This document shows, piece by piece, positions 49,887-58,063 of a DNA stretch of 64,000 nucleotides. This DNA is from Novosphingobium rosa NBRC 15208 (GTDB lineage: Bacteria > Pseudomonadota > Alphaproteobacteria > Sphingomonadales > Sphingomonadaceae): assembly GCF_001598555.1 (NCBI RefSeq), contig NZ_BCZE01000026.1, forward strand, positions 1-64,000. Direction: 5' to 3'. Below the pieces are notes generated by a model. The model saw nothing but the letters and a program-made list of their open reading frames with translations, was not told where the DNA came from and did no database searches. The translations under genes and the position numbers were made by a program. How positions within the stretch are numbered: the first letter of the stretch is position 1; every line of letters starts with the position of its first letter.

Positions 49887-50756
49887 ATGCATATGGTCAA
49901 CACATCACCTATCCTGATCAGTGGCGCGACCGGCCGAGAGGCAACGCGCTTGCTCATCTCTCGCGGCCTTTCAGTCCGGGCCTTGGTCCACACTCGCGAC
50001 GAGCGCTCGGAACGGCTCGCCCACCTTGGCGCCGACGTGGTCGTTGGCGATTTGCTCGATGTCCGCGCGGTGCAGCGGGCCTGGGATGGCATGAAGCGGG
50101 GATATTTCGTCTATCCGATGCGTCCCGGCCTCGTGCAGGCAGCCGCATACTTCCTGCAAGGAGCGCTCGACGCTGGCGCCGAGTTCATCGTCAACATGTC
50201 GCAGCGCACAGCGCAGGCCAACGCCCAGAGTGATGCTGCCCTTCAACACTGGCTGACAGAGCGCCTGTTCGACCGTGCGTGGATCGGCGTGGCGCACCTC
50301 CAGCCGACCATCTTTCACGATTGGCTGCTCTACATGCGCGGCCAGATCCGAGAAGGACGCTATCATGTGCCGTTCGACCCCGAGGGGCGGTTCGCTCCGG
50401 TTGCCTCGGAGGATCAGGCATGCGTCATCGCCGCCATCCTCGCCGATCCGGGCTCGCATGTCGGCCAGACCTACCAGCTCACCGGGCCCGAGGAGCTGAC
50501 GGCGCCGGATATCGCGCGCATCGCAACGGAGGCGCTGGGGCACGAGGTTTCATATGCCCGCATTTCCGGCGAGCAATGGGTCGGCAACCTCCATGGCATC
50601 AAGGCCCCCTATCTCGCGCAGCATCTCGACGGGATCGCCCAGATCCAGGCGCAAGGCGGCATGGCCGGACAGAACGACACGATCGAACGGATCGCTGGCA
50701 TCCGTCCCATGTCCACCGCCCAATTCATCGAAAAGCATCGGGCTGCCTTCCAATAA
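49887..50756 (+). CDS. NmrA-like NAD(P)-binding protein
   Basis: A 289-residue atypical short-chain dehydrogenase of the NmrA/HSCARG type. The dinucleotide motif is ILISGATGREATRLLISRG, followed by VRALVHTRDERSERLAHLGA. No YxxxK is visible in the catalytic position. Such proteins act as NAD(P)-redox sensors or quinone reductases (compare QorB). It is the first of three same-strand genes with short gaps (35 and 46 bp), followed by an unknown protein and the damaged dehalogenase. An ATG two codons in (49893) is also possible. Confidence 0.85.
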   Translation: MHMVNTSPILISGATGREATRLLISRGLSVRALVHTRDERSERLAHLGADVVVGDLLDVRAVQRAWDGMKRGYFVYPMRPGLVQAAAYFLQGALDAGAEFIVNMSQRTAQANAQSDAALQHWLTERLFDRAWIGVAHLQPTIFHDWLLYMRGQIREGRYHVPFDPEGRFAPVASEDQACVIAAILADPGSHVGQTYQLTGPEELTAPDIARIATEALGHEVSYARISGEQWVGNLHGIKAPYLAQHLDGIAQIQAQGGMAGQNDTIERIAGIRPMSTAQFIEKHRAAFQ

Positions 50757-50791
50757 AGCGGCAAAGCCCGTCCCCATCAGGAGACACAGAC

Positions 50792-51526
50792 ATGGATGAC
50801 CTTATCCAGAAAGCCATCGACGCCGCCGGAGGCATCGGCGCATGGAACAGCGTGAACCGCATCTCCTTCGATTTCACGCCCGAGGGCCCTTCGCTCCACA
50901 CGCGCGGACCGGTGGGCGTGGCTGCAGCCGGCTCCCACATGCGCGCCACAGTTGACACAAAGCGCCAATATGTCGCCTTCGCTCCCTTCCTCGCCGCCGA
51001 TCAGCGTGCCATTTATACGCCTGATCGCACCTGGGTCGAAACGGCCGGCGGGGATTTGGTTGAAAAGCAGCACGATCCCCGGGGATCGCTGACCCAGATG
51101 GCTCCGGGTGTGCCATGGAGCGCGCCCCAGCTCGTCTATTTCTTCGGCTATTCGCTCTGGTTGTATCTGACGCTGCCGTTCAATTTCCTCAAGCCCGGCA
51201 TCACCGTGGAGGAGGTCGAACCCTGGACCGAGGACGGCGCGACATGGCGTGGCCTGCGCATCAGCTATCCCGCCGATTTTCCCGCCCATACCGCGCAGCA
51301 GACGCATTATTTCGACGCTGATGGGCTGATGCGTCGGCAGGACTACACGGTGGATGTCCGCCAGAACCTGAGCGCGGCGCATTACCTGCTTGATTATGCC
51401 GAATTCAACGGGCTGCGCCTGCCGACCAGGCGGCGGATTTTCGTCATGGGGGATGATCGTGTGCCTGATCGCGACCGCCTGCTCATCGCCGCCGATCTGC
51501 AGAATTACAAGATCACGAGAGACTGA
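50792..51526 (+). CDS. Hypothetical protein (LolA-like fold suspected)
   Basis: A 244-residue protein of unknown function starting at 50792, with AGGAGA eight bases upstream. No signal peptide is evident (MDDLIQKAIDAAGGIGAWNS). The beta-rich body (ISFDFTPEGPSLHTRGPVG, RQYVAFAPFLAADQRAIYTP, TAQQTHYFDADGLMRRQDYT and FNGLRLPTRRRIFVMGDD) recalls proteins with a LolA-like half-barrel, often annotated only as hypothetical. It sits between the NmrA-like gene and the dehalogenase and may share their transcript. The fold suggestion is weak. Confidence 0.7.
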   Translation: MDDLIQKAIDAAGGIGAWNSVNRISFDFTPEGPSLHTRGPVGVAAAGSHMRATVDTKRQYVAFAPFLAADQRAIYTPDRTWVETAGGDLVEKQHDPRGSLTQMAPGVPWSAPQLVYFFGYSLWLYLTLPFNFLKPGITVEEVEPWTEDGATWRGLRISYPADFPAHTAQQTHYFDADGLMRRQDYTVDVRQNLSAAHYLLDYAEFNGLRLPTRRRIFVMGDDRVPDRDRLLIAADLQNYKITRD

Positions 51527-51572
51527 GCGCGGCGCAGCCAGCCGCACCTCCTTCAGCATCATCGGAGCCGCT

Positions 51573-52453
51573 ATGTCATCCCCACCGCTCGAAAAGCGTT
51601 TCACCGACGTGCTGGGCCATCACATGGCCTATCACGAACGCGGGCGCGGGCGCCCCATTCTGTTCCTTCACGGCAATCCCACATCCTCCTACATTTGGCG
51701 CGATGCGTTGCCTCCGCTGGAAGGTCTCGGCCGTCTCATTGTGCCCGATCTGATCGGCATGGGCGATTCCGCAAAGCTGCCCGATCCCGGCCCCGAGACC
51801 TACCGCTTCAGGACGCACCGCGCCTATCTTGCAGCTTTCATCAAGGCCGTGATCGGCGATGAGGATGAGGTGCTTCTGGTCCTGCACGACTGGGGATCGG
51901 CGCTGGGTTTCGACTGGGCGCGGCTACACCCGGAGCGCGTGCGTGGCATCGCCTATATGGAAGCCATCGTCCGACAGGTTCTGCCCTCGGACGGGCCAAG
52001 CGAGGCTGGTGCGACGCTGATGGCCTATCGTTCAGAACAGGGTGAGGCGCTGATACTGGACCAGAATGCTTTCGTGGAACAGCTGCTTCCCGCAATGGTG
52101 ATGCGCCAGCTTTCGGATGCGGAGATGGCTGAATACCGCCGGCCCTTTGCCCGACGCGAAGATCGCTGGCCCACCCGACCTGGCCGCGCGAGATACCCAT
52201 CGCCGGGCATCCCGCCGATGTGGTCGAGATCGCCACGCAATATGCCGATTTCATGGCGGGAAGCGACCTGCCCAAACTTTTCGTCAACGCCGAGCCCGGC
52301 GCGATCCTGACCGGCCCGCGCCGAGACTTCTGCCGCCAATGGAAAAACCAGGATGAAGTGACCGTGCCCGGTCGCCACTACATCCAGGAGGATTCAGGCA
52401 CGCGCATTGGCGAGGCGATTGCTGCATGGATCGCGCGGCGCGGCCTGTCCTGA
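51573..52453 (+). pseudogene. Haloalkane dehalogenase, interrupted by a single-base frameshift
   Basis: The reading from 51573 (GGAG upstream) matches the DhaA/LinB haloalkane dehalogenase family, about 295 residues overall. Active-site residues are visible: N35 in LHGNPTSSYIW, nucleophile D106 and W107 in LVLHDWGSALGFDWA, acid E130 in AYMEAIVRQ. Around 52178-52181 one base appears lost; the shifted frame then reads WPREIPIAGHPADVVEIATQ, NAEPGAILTGPRRDFC and the catalytic-base region VPGRHYIQEDSGTRIGEAIA, ending at 52453. Every catalytic residue survives, split between two frames. It is either a recent pseudogene or an assembly error. Confidence 0.85.
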
Positions 52454-52503
52454 ACCGAATGGATCCGCCGGAGCCCCGCTGTGCGATGCTCCGGCGGCAA
52501 GGG

Positions 52504-52797
52504 TTACCGGCCCTGCAACAGCATGCCGAGCGGCATCAGCGGCCCGACGGGGATGTAGTCATAGGCGGCATAGCCTTCCGCGACGATCGGCATTTGCTCG
52601 ATGATCGCCTTGGCCGCCTCGACAGACTCGACGTTCATCAGGAAGATCGGGCCGGGCCGGTCCTGCCGGAACCAGAACTGTTCGATGGGGCCGTCCAGAT
52701 AGAGCTTGAGGGTGTGAGGAACCTCGCTCGGCATGATCCGCGCGTGCTCTTCGTCGGACATCGGCTTCACCACGGCGCCGATTGCAAAAATCTTCAT
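52504..52797 (-). CDS. YciI-like protein
   Basis: A 97-residue protein with the ferredoxin-like YciI/MLI fold, starting at 52797 with AGGAG about nine bases upstream (MKIFAIGAVVKPMSDEEHAR). A conserved His/Asp pair usual in the family is only partly present. Further landmarks are YLDGPIEQFWFRQDRPGPIF and AKAIIEQMPIVAEGYAAYDY. Members include muconolactone-isomerase-like enzymes and small dehydrochlorinases. It is divergent from the GlxA-type regulator at 52907. Confidence 0.78.
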   Translation of the reverse strand: MKIFAIGAVVKPMSDEEHARIMPSEVPHTLKLYLDGPIEQFWFRQDRPGPIFLMNVESVEAAKAIIEQMPIVAEGYAAYDYIPVGPLMPLGMLLQGR

Positions 52798-52906
52798 GGG
52801 GGACACTCCTGATTGGCTGCCGGATCTTGTCCGGCGTCATCTCAACTAGCCAAGGCAGGCCCCTTCGAATATCGTCGCAAATGACAACTTTAGGATCATT
52901 TACGCC

Positions 52907-53872
52907 ATGCGCATCGCCATCCTCGCCCTCGACGGCGTCTTCGACACCGGCTTCACCGTCACGCTCGACGCGCTGCAGACCGCGAACAATCTGTCCAAGG
53001 CGTCGCTGGGCGGCGATGTCCGCTTCGACGTCACCGTGGTCGGGCTGCGCCGCAAGGTGACGACCCGGCTGGACCTGACCATCCCGACCCAGCCCATCAC
53101 ACCGGATCTCAAGCCGGATTGGGTGATCGTGCCAGCGCTGGCGACCGTACAACCCGGCACGCTGCTGGAAGCGCTTGCCCGCCCGGATGTGCGCAAGGCC
53201 ATCACGCAGGTTCGCCAATGGCACGACGACGGGGCGCGGATCGCCGCATCCTGCATCGGCACCTTCGTCATCGCGGAGGCCGGTCTGCTCGACGGCAGGG
53301 ATGCCACCACGACCTGGTCGCTGGCACCGCTCTTCCGGCAGCGCTATCCCAAAGTGAAACTGAACGAGACACGCATGCTCGTGCCGACCGAGGCGGGCAT
53401 CACCGCCGGATCGGCGCTGGGTCATCTCGATCTGGCGCTGTGGCTCATCCGGCATCGCAGTCCGGAACTGGCCAGTCTTGTCTCGCGCTATCTGCTGGCG
53501 GATATCCGCTCCTCGCAGGCAGCCTATATCATCCCCAACCATCTCGCCCAGTCCGACGAGTTGATCCAGCGCTTCGAACTCTGGGCGCGCGATCACCTGC
53601 AGGAAGGCTTCTCGCTGCAAGACGCTGCCAAGGCGCTGGCGGCGAGCCCGCGATCGTTGCAGCGCCGCTGTCAGGCCGTGCTGGGCAAATCACCACTGGC
53701 CTATTTTCAGGATCTTCGGGTCGAGCGTGCCAAGACCTTGATCCACAGCAGTGGGTTGGCACTGGAACGGATCGCGGCGGAGGTCGGCTATGAGGATGGC
53801 GCCACGCTGCGCACGCTTTTGCGCTCCCGACTTGGCCGGGGCGTGCGCGAGATACGGGCCGACCTGCTGTGA
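52907..53872 (+). CDS. GlxA-family AraC regulator (DJ-1/PfpI domain plus HTH)
   Basis: A 321-residue regulator. Residues 1-190 are a DJ-1/PfpI-like amidotransferase fold (MRIAILALDGVFDTGFTVTL, RIAASCIGTFVIAEAGLLDG with the nucleophile-position Cys). Residues about 215-315 are an AraC-type DNA-binding domain (FSLQDAAKALAASPRSLQRR, LERIAAEVGYEDGATLRTLL). Family members often respond to nitrogenous or osmolyte compounds and to electrophiles. It is divergent from the YciI gene and 32 bp upstream of the truncated dehydrogenase; both are possible targets. Confidence 0.9.
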   Translation: MRIAILALDGVFDTGFTVTLDALQTANNLSKASLGGDVRFDVTVVGLRRKVTTRLDLTIPTQPITPDLKPDWVIVPALATVQPGTLLEALARPDVRKAITQVRQWHDDGARIAASCIGTFVIAEAGLLDGRDATTTWSLAPLFRQRYPKVKLNETRMLVPTEAGITAGSALGHLDLALWLIRHRSPELASLVSRYLLADIRSSQAAYIIPNHLAQSDELIQRFELWARDHLQEGFSLQDAAKALAASPRSLQRRCQAVLGKSPLAYFQDLRVERAKTLIHSSGLALERIAAEVGYEDGATLRTLLRSRLGRGVREIRADLL

Positions 53873-53904
53873 CAGTCTCCAGGATTCTCAATAAGGAAAC
53901 AGCC

Positions 53905-54690
53905 ATGCAGACCACCGGATATGCAGCCCAAAGCGCTGGCAGCAGGCTTGCCCCCTGGACCTTCGAGCGGCGCGCGCTGCGCGACAATGACGTGGCGATC
54001 GAGATCCTCTATTGCGGTGTCTGCCACTCCGATCTTCATCAAACGCGCGACGATTGGGGGCGTAGCCGCTTTCCGAACGCTGGCATCACGGTCTACTCGC
54101 CGCTGAAGCAGTGGAAGGTCGGCCCGGGAAGCCGCGTCGGCGTCATTGGCATTGGCGGGCTTGGCCATCTTGCCGTGCGACTCGCGGCAGGGCTCGGTGC
54201 TGCGGTCACCGTCATCACTCGGAGTACGGACAAAGCGGGGGAGGCCAAAGCGCTGGGCGCCGAACAGATGCTGATCTCGACCGATGACGCTGCCATGGCC
54301 GGGGCGGCTTCATCCTTCGACATGATCATCGATACGATACCGGTCCGACATGACATTGCCCCCTATCTCCATCTGCTCGACGTGGAGGGCGTGCTGGTCA
54401 TCGTCGGCCTGATCGGAGATCTCCCGGCGATCAGCACAGTGCCGTTGATTTTGGGGCGCCGCCGGATCACGGGCTCGCCATCCGGCGGCATTCCCGAGAC
54501 GCAGGCACTCCTCGATTTCTGTGCAGGGCGAGGCATTCTCCCGAACACCGAGACCATCGGCATCGAGGATATCCATAAGGCCTTCGCGCGGATGGAGCGC
54601 GGCGACGTGCGCTATCGTTTCGTGATCGACATGGCCTCGATGCCGGCGACCTGCGTCCAGAATGAGGGGGCGTCCGGCGCCATCGGGTAA
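53905..54690 (+). pseudogene. Zinc-type alcohol dehydrogenase with internal in-frame deletion
   Basis: A 261-residue reading that matches the cinnamyl-alcohol-dehydrogenase/YahK family but lacks about 95 residues. The N terminus (ALRDNDVAIEILYCGVCHSD, LHQTRDDWG) is normal, then the sequence jumps from RSRFPN to AGITVYSPLKQWKVGPGSRV. This removes the GHE segment and the four-Cys structural zinc region. The Rossmann part (GVIGIGGLGHLAVRLAAGLG) and the C terminus are kept. A functional zinc enzyme is therefore unlikely. The frame is preserved, so a stable truncated product is possible. It lies 32 bp after the GlxA-type regulator. Confidence 0.85.
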
Positions 54691-54766
54691 CCTGCCCGGA
54701 GCGCGAGGCGAGGAAGCGGCAGGGCCACGCGGGCATTCTGGTGAAGCGCAACGGCCTTGACATAAA

Positions 54767-54807
54767 TGTTGATTCAGTCAACACTATCAATGTTGACTGA
54801 ATCAACA
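54767..54807. promoter_or_regulatory. Paired 17 bp inverted repeats, probable MarR operator
   Basis: TGTTGATTCAGTCAACA (54767-54783) and its exact complement TGTTGACTGAATCAACA (54791-54807) are separated by 7 bp, ending 12 bp before the ATG at 54820. Each copy is itself palindromic at its ends (TGTTGA/TCAACA), so two dimer sites are present. TTGACA at 54757 could be a -35 box just upstream. Almost certainly the autoregulatory operator of the MarR-GNAT gene. Confidence 0.75.
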
Positions 54808-54819
54808 AAGGAATGGGCC

Positions 54820-55734
54820 ATGACAGACTCCGATGTCGCGACACTGCGCGCTTTCAACCGCGCTTACACGCTTGAGCTCGGCCTGCTGGACACGCATCTC
54901 GACGGCAGCCCGTTCACCCTGAGCGAGGCACGGGTGCTCTATGAACTAGCCCATCGGGAGAGCCCCACAGCGGCCGATATCGCCCGTGCGCTGCATCTCG
55001 ACCGCGCCCAAATGAGCCGGACGCTCAAGCGTTTCGCCGCCCGTGGCCTGACCGAAGCACGCGACAACCCTGCCCATGGGCGCCAGCAGCTTCTCTCCCT
55101 TACGGCGGAAGGCCGCTCCGTTTTTGCCGGGCTGAATGCCTCCACGCAGCAGCGGATCGCAATGATGCTCGAAGATCTGGGGCCGATCCGCCGTCAAAAG
55201 CTGATCGATGCTGCGCGGGCCATCACCGAGGTCTTCCATCCCGAGCCATCCGGCGCGGTGATCTTGCGCGGCATGCAGTCCGGCGACCTCGGGATGATCG
55301 TTCACCGCCAGATGCTGCTCTATGGCGCCGAATTCGGTTATGATGATAGCTACGAGACGCTGATCGCCCGCATACTCGCGGAATTTCTGGAAGCATTCGA
55401 TCCGCAGCGCGATGACGCCTGGATCGCAGATCTCAACGGACGTATCGCCGGATCTGTGTTCTTGACCGCTGACGATCAGCCCGACACCGCTCGTCTTCGC
55501 CTGCTTTACGTCGAGCCGGAGGCGCGGGGAACCGGCCTTGGGAGGCGGCTCGTCGAAACCTGTGTCGGGAAGGCGCGCGCGCTCGGTTATCGTAGGATCG
55601 TTTTGTGGACCGATGGCCAGCTCAAAGCGGCACGCAAGCTCTATGAACGCGCGGGATTTACGCGGCTCGAAGCCAAGCCGGCCAGGTACTTCGGGCAGGA
55701 GATCGTAAGCGAGACTTGGGCGATGGACATATAG
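54820..55734 (+). CDS. MarR-GNAT fusion regulator/acetyltransferase
   Basis: A 304-residue fusion. Residues about 5-145 are a MarR winged helix (SEARVLYELAHRESPTAADI, LHLDRAQMSRTLKRFAARGL). Residues about 155-300 are a GNAT acetyltransferase with the acetyl-CoA loop VEPEARGTGLGRRLVETCVG and ARKLYERAGFTRLE. Such fusions probably couple transcription to acetyl-CoA-dependent chemistry. The start at 54820 follows AAAGGA; it lies directly behind the two inverted repeats that are probably its operator. The N-terminal MTDSDVATLRAFNR fits the family better than longer readings. Confidence 0.9.
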   Translation: MTDSDVATLRAFNRAYTLELGLLDTHLDGSPFTLSEARVLYELAHRESPTAADIARALHLDRAQMSRTLKRFAARGLTEARDNPAHGRQQLLSLTAEGRSVFAGLNASTQQRIAMMLEDLGPIRRQKLIDAARAITEVFHPEPSGAVILRGMQSGDLGMIVHRQMLLYGAEFGYDDSYETLIARILAEFLEAFDPQRDDAWIADLNGRIAGSVFLTADDQPDTARLRLLYVEPEARGTGLGRRLVETCVGKARALGYRRIVLWTDGQLKAARKLYERAGFTRLEAKPARYFGQEIVSETWAMDI

Positions 55735-55877
55735 ATTTCATCACGTCCCCATGACCTCCAAAGCCTGGAAAGGCGCCTCCAGGTCAACCATTACGCCGAT
55801 TGAACCCGCGCACTTCCCTTGGAGCCAACTGATTGGCAGGCGGCGATGTGACTCAGAGTTCCGCAAAGAAACTGGGC

Positions 55878-56308
55878 ATGAGCGACCTGTATTGGCTGAC
55901 GGACGAGCAGATGGCACGCCTGTCACCGTATTTTCCCAAGAGCCGCAGCCAGTCTCGGGTCGATGACCGACAGGTTCTGAGTGGGATCATCCTTGTCAAT
56001 CGGAACGGGCTGCGCTGGCGGGATACGCCGAGGGAATACGGTCCGCACAAGACATTATATAACCGCTGGAAACGGTGGCGTGAGATGGGCGTGTTCACCC
56101 GGATGATGGAAGGCCTGTCTGCCCAGAAGGCGGAGTCGGTCGATGCGACCTATCTCAAAATGCACCGCACGGCTTCCAGCCTTGGGGTGAAAAAAGGGAT
56201 CTCGGGCGCCTGAAGGACTGGCGCCGCGTGGCAACGCGGTATGATCGCTGCCCCACAGTCTTCTTTTCCGCCCTGGCGCTCGCCCCGACCGTGCTCTTCT
56301 GGCTTTGA
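55878..56308 (+). mobile_element. IS5-family insertion sequence remnant (internally deleted transposase)
   Basis: From 55878 the reading (MSDLYWLTDEQMARLSPYFP, VDDRQVLSGIILVNRNGLRW, YGPHKTLYNRWKRWREMGVF, VDATYLKMHRTASSLGVKKG) is the first half of an IS5-group transposase. After GISGA the expected catalytic middle is absent; a second frame picks up GRLKDWRRVATRYDRCPTVF and ends TVLFWL at 56308, the normal C terminus of the second frame. So a core section of a few hundred bases is lost. The stop of the first frame is at 56213. Terminal inverted repeats were not identified. Non-functional. Confidence 0.85.
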
Positions 56309-56376
56309 TCAACGAGTACTGCAACAACAGCATAGCCTGCGCCGGTTCGTCGCCATCAGTGCAACGAACCGGCCAG

Positions 56377-56997
56377 TCAGGCGGGGCGCTCGACCCAGAC
56401 GGGGCGCTCCATCTGCAGCAGATCGTTGCAGCGCGTGTACCAGCCGCCGCCATGCATGCGGGCGATAAGCCGCATGGCCAGCGTATCGACATGCAGCTTC
56501 TGCGCATCGACGAAGCGGTCTTGGATGTGGAAGCGCAGCACCTCGCCCAGCGCGATGGTGGCATGGCCTGCCTCGATATGGGTGTAGAGGCGGCACTCCA
56601 TGCTGACCGGCGCCGAGGCGATGCGCGGCGCTGCCACCAGGCTGGAGGGAGCGATCTGCAGTCCTGCCAGCGCGATTTCGTCCTCGCCGGGGGGCGCATC
56701 GATGCAGGTCAGATTCATGGCGGCGGCATCGTCCTCGCTCACCAGATTGACGACGAATTCGCCCGTGGCGAGGATGTTGGCGGCGCTGTCCTTATGCGTG
56801 CCGTCCGGGCGGCGCATCATGCCGATGGACACCAGCGGCGGCTCGGCCCCCATCATGCCGAAGAAGCTGTAGGGCGCGGCATTGCGCGCGCCCTCCCGCG
56901 ACTGGCTGGTGATCCAGGCGATGGGCCGCGGCGTGATCGAGGCCGCCATCAGCTTGTAGCGGTCGGCCGTGGCGATCTGCGAGAAGTCGAACTCCAT
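56377..56997 (-). CDS. Flavin-reductase-like FMN-binding protein
   Basis: A 206-residue protein of the flavin-reductase-like split-barrel family (DIM6/NTAB group). Landmarks are ITPRPIAWITSQSREGARNA, APYSFFGMMGAEPPLVSIGM, and ATGEFVVNLVSEDDAAAMNL. It could supply reduced flavin to a monooxygenase or directly process an aromatic compound; relatives of this longer type are often annotated only by fold. Its ATG overlaps the nitrilase stop (ATGA), so the two are coupled. It ends near the IS5 remnant, which bounds the catabolic block. Confidence 0.85.
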   Translation of the reverse strand: MEFDFSQIATADRYKLMAASITPRPIAWITSQSREGARNAAPYSFFGMMGAEPPLVSIGMMRRPDGTHKDSAANILATGEFVVNLVSEDDAAAMNLTCIDAPPGEDEIALAGLQIAPSSLVAAPRIASAPVSMECRLYTHIEAGHATIALGEVLRFHIQDRFVDAQKLHVDTLAMRLIARMHGGGWYTRCNDLLQMERPVWVERPA

Positions 56998-57938
56998 CAG
57001 CCTGCCTCGCCGATGCGTGCCACGGGCTTTTTGGCCGAAACATCGACGCTGAGGCGAAACACGTCGGGCCGGGCATAGTGGCCCGCCACGTCGAAATCAT
57101 ACTTGCCACGGATCACCTCGGCTGGGTCGATCTGGGCATAGAGGATTGTCTCGCCGCTGTAATCGGGGCCGGCCAGCACCTTGCCCAGCGGATCGACGAT
57201 CATCGAGCCGCCGCGCATCAGCACGGTTTCCGGGTCGTCCCCCAATGCGCAGTCATAATCGGCCGGATAGGCGCCGCGCGTGATGTGCTGGCACGAGGAG
57301 AGCACGAAGCAGCGCCCCTCCAGCGCGACATGCTGCATCGTGCTGGCCCAGCCGTCGCGGTCGTCGGCGGTGGGAGCGCAATAGAGCGTAACGCCCTGAT
57401 CGTACATCGCCATGCGCAGCATCGGCATGTAGTTTTCCCAGCAGATGACCGCGCCGATCTTGCCCAGCGGCGTGTCGATCACCGGCATGGTCGAACCATC
57501 GCCAAAGCCCCAGATCAGGCGTTCCGCGCCCGTCGGCATCAGCTTGCGATGCTTGGCGATCAGGCCCTTCTCGCCATCGAAGAACAGCGCGGTGCAATAG
57601 ACCGTGCCGCCGTCGCGCTCGATCACGCCGATCACCACGAAGGCGCCGGTGGCCGCCGTCGCCTCGGCGATGGTGGCGACTTCGGGGCCGTCGAGGCTGA
57701 TCGCGCCTTCGTGATAGGCGCGGAAATCTTCACGCCCCTGCGGTTTGCGCATGCCGACCGGCGTGCCGAAGGACGCGCCCTTGGGATAGCCGCCCAAAAA
57801 GGCTTCGGGGAAAACGATGATCCTGGCGCCCTGCCCGGCCGCCTTGGCGATCATTTCGGCGGCCTTGTCAGCCGAGGCCTGCGAGTCGGTGGGGACGGAA
57901 GCGGCTTGCACAACTGCGGCGGTGAAAGGTTGCGTCAT
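56997..57938 (-). CDS. Nitrilase (carbon-nitrogen hydrolase)
   Basis: A 313-residue nitrilase-superfamily enzyme. The catalytic triad is visible as E45 (IIVFPEAFLGGYPKG), K132 (AKHRKLMPTGAERLIWG) and C166 (GAVICWENYMPMLRMA), and the CWEN(Y) context and length are those of true nitrilases rather than amidases. It would convert a nitrile to the carboxylic acid plus ammonia. The start at 57938 follows GAGGA with good spacing. It is the first gene of a two-gene operon with the flavin-reductase-like gene, divergent from the gentisate-dioxygenase-like gene over 125 bp. Aromatic or arylaliphatic nitriles are likely substrates, by context. Confidence 0.9.
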   Translation of the reverse strand: MTQPFTAAVVQAASVPTDSQASADKAAEMIAKAAGQGARIIVFPEAFLGGYPKGASFGTPVGMRKPQGREDFRAYHEGAISLDGPEVATIAEATAATGAFVVIGVIERDGGTVYCTALFFDGEKGLIAKHRKLMPTGAERLIWGFGDGSTMPVIDTPLGKIGAVICWENYMPMLRMAMYDQGVTLYCAPTADDRDGWASTMQHVALEGRCFVLSSCQHITRGAYPADYDCALGDDPETVLMRGGSMIVDPLGKVLAGPDYSGETILYAQIDPAEVIRGKYDFDVAGHYARPDVFRLSVDVSAKKPVARIGEAG

Positions 57939-58063
57939 GATTTTCCTCAACTTTCCGGGACAGGCCGGGGAATGATGACAGGCAATTTACTTGCATTTGA
58001 CACTTTCGCCAAGTTATTTTAAGCCTATAACATCTTCAGCGTTCCACCCATCCGGAGACCGCC

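Noticed and set aside
50279..50791. Upstream extension of the unknown protein at 50792
   Set aside because: It overlaps the NmrA-like gene in another frame, and a good ribosome site precedes 50792.
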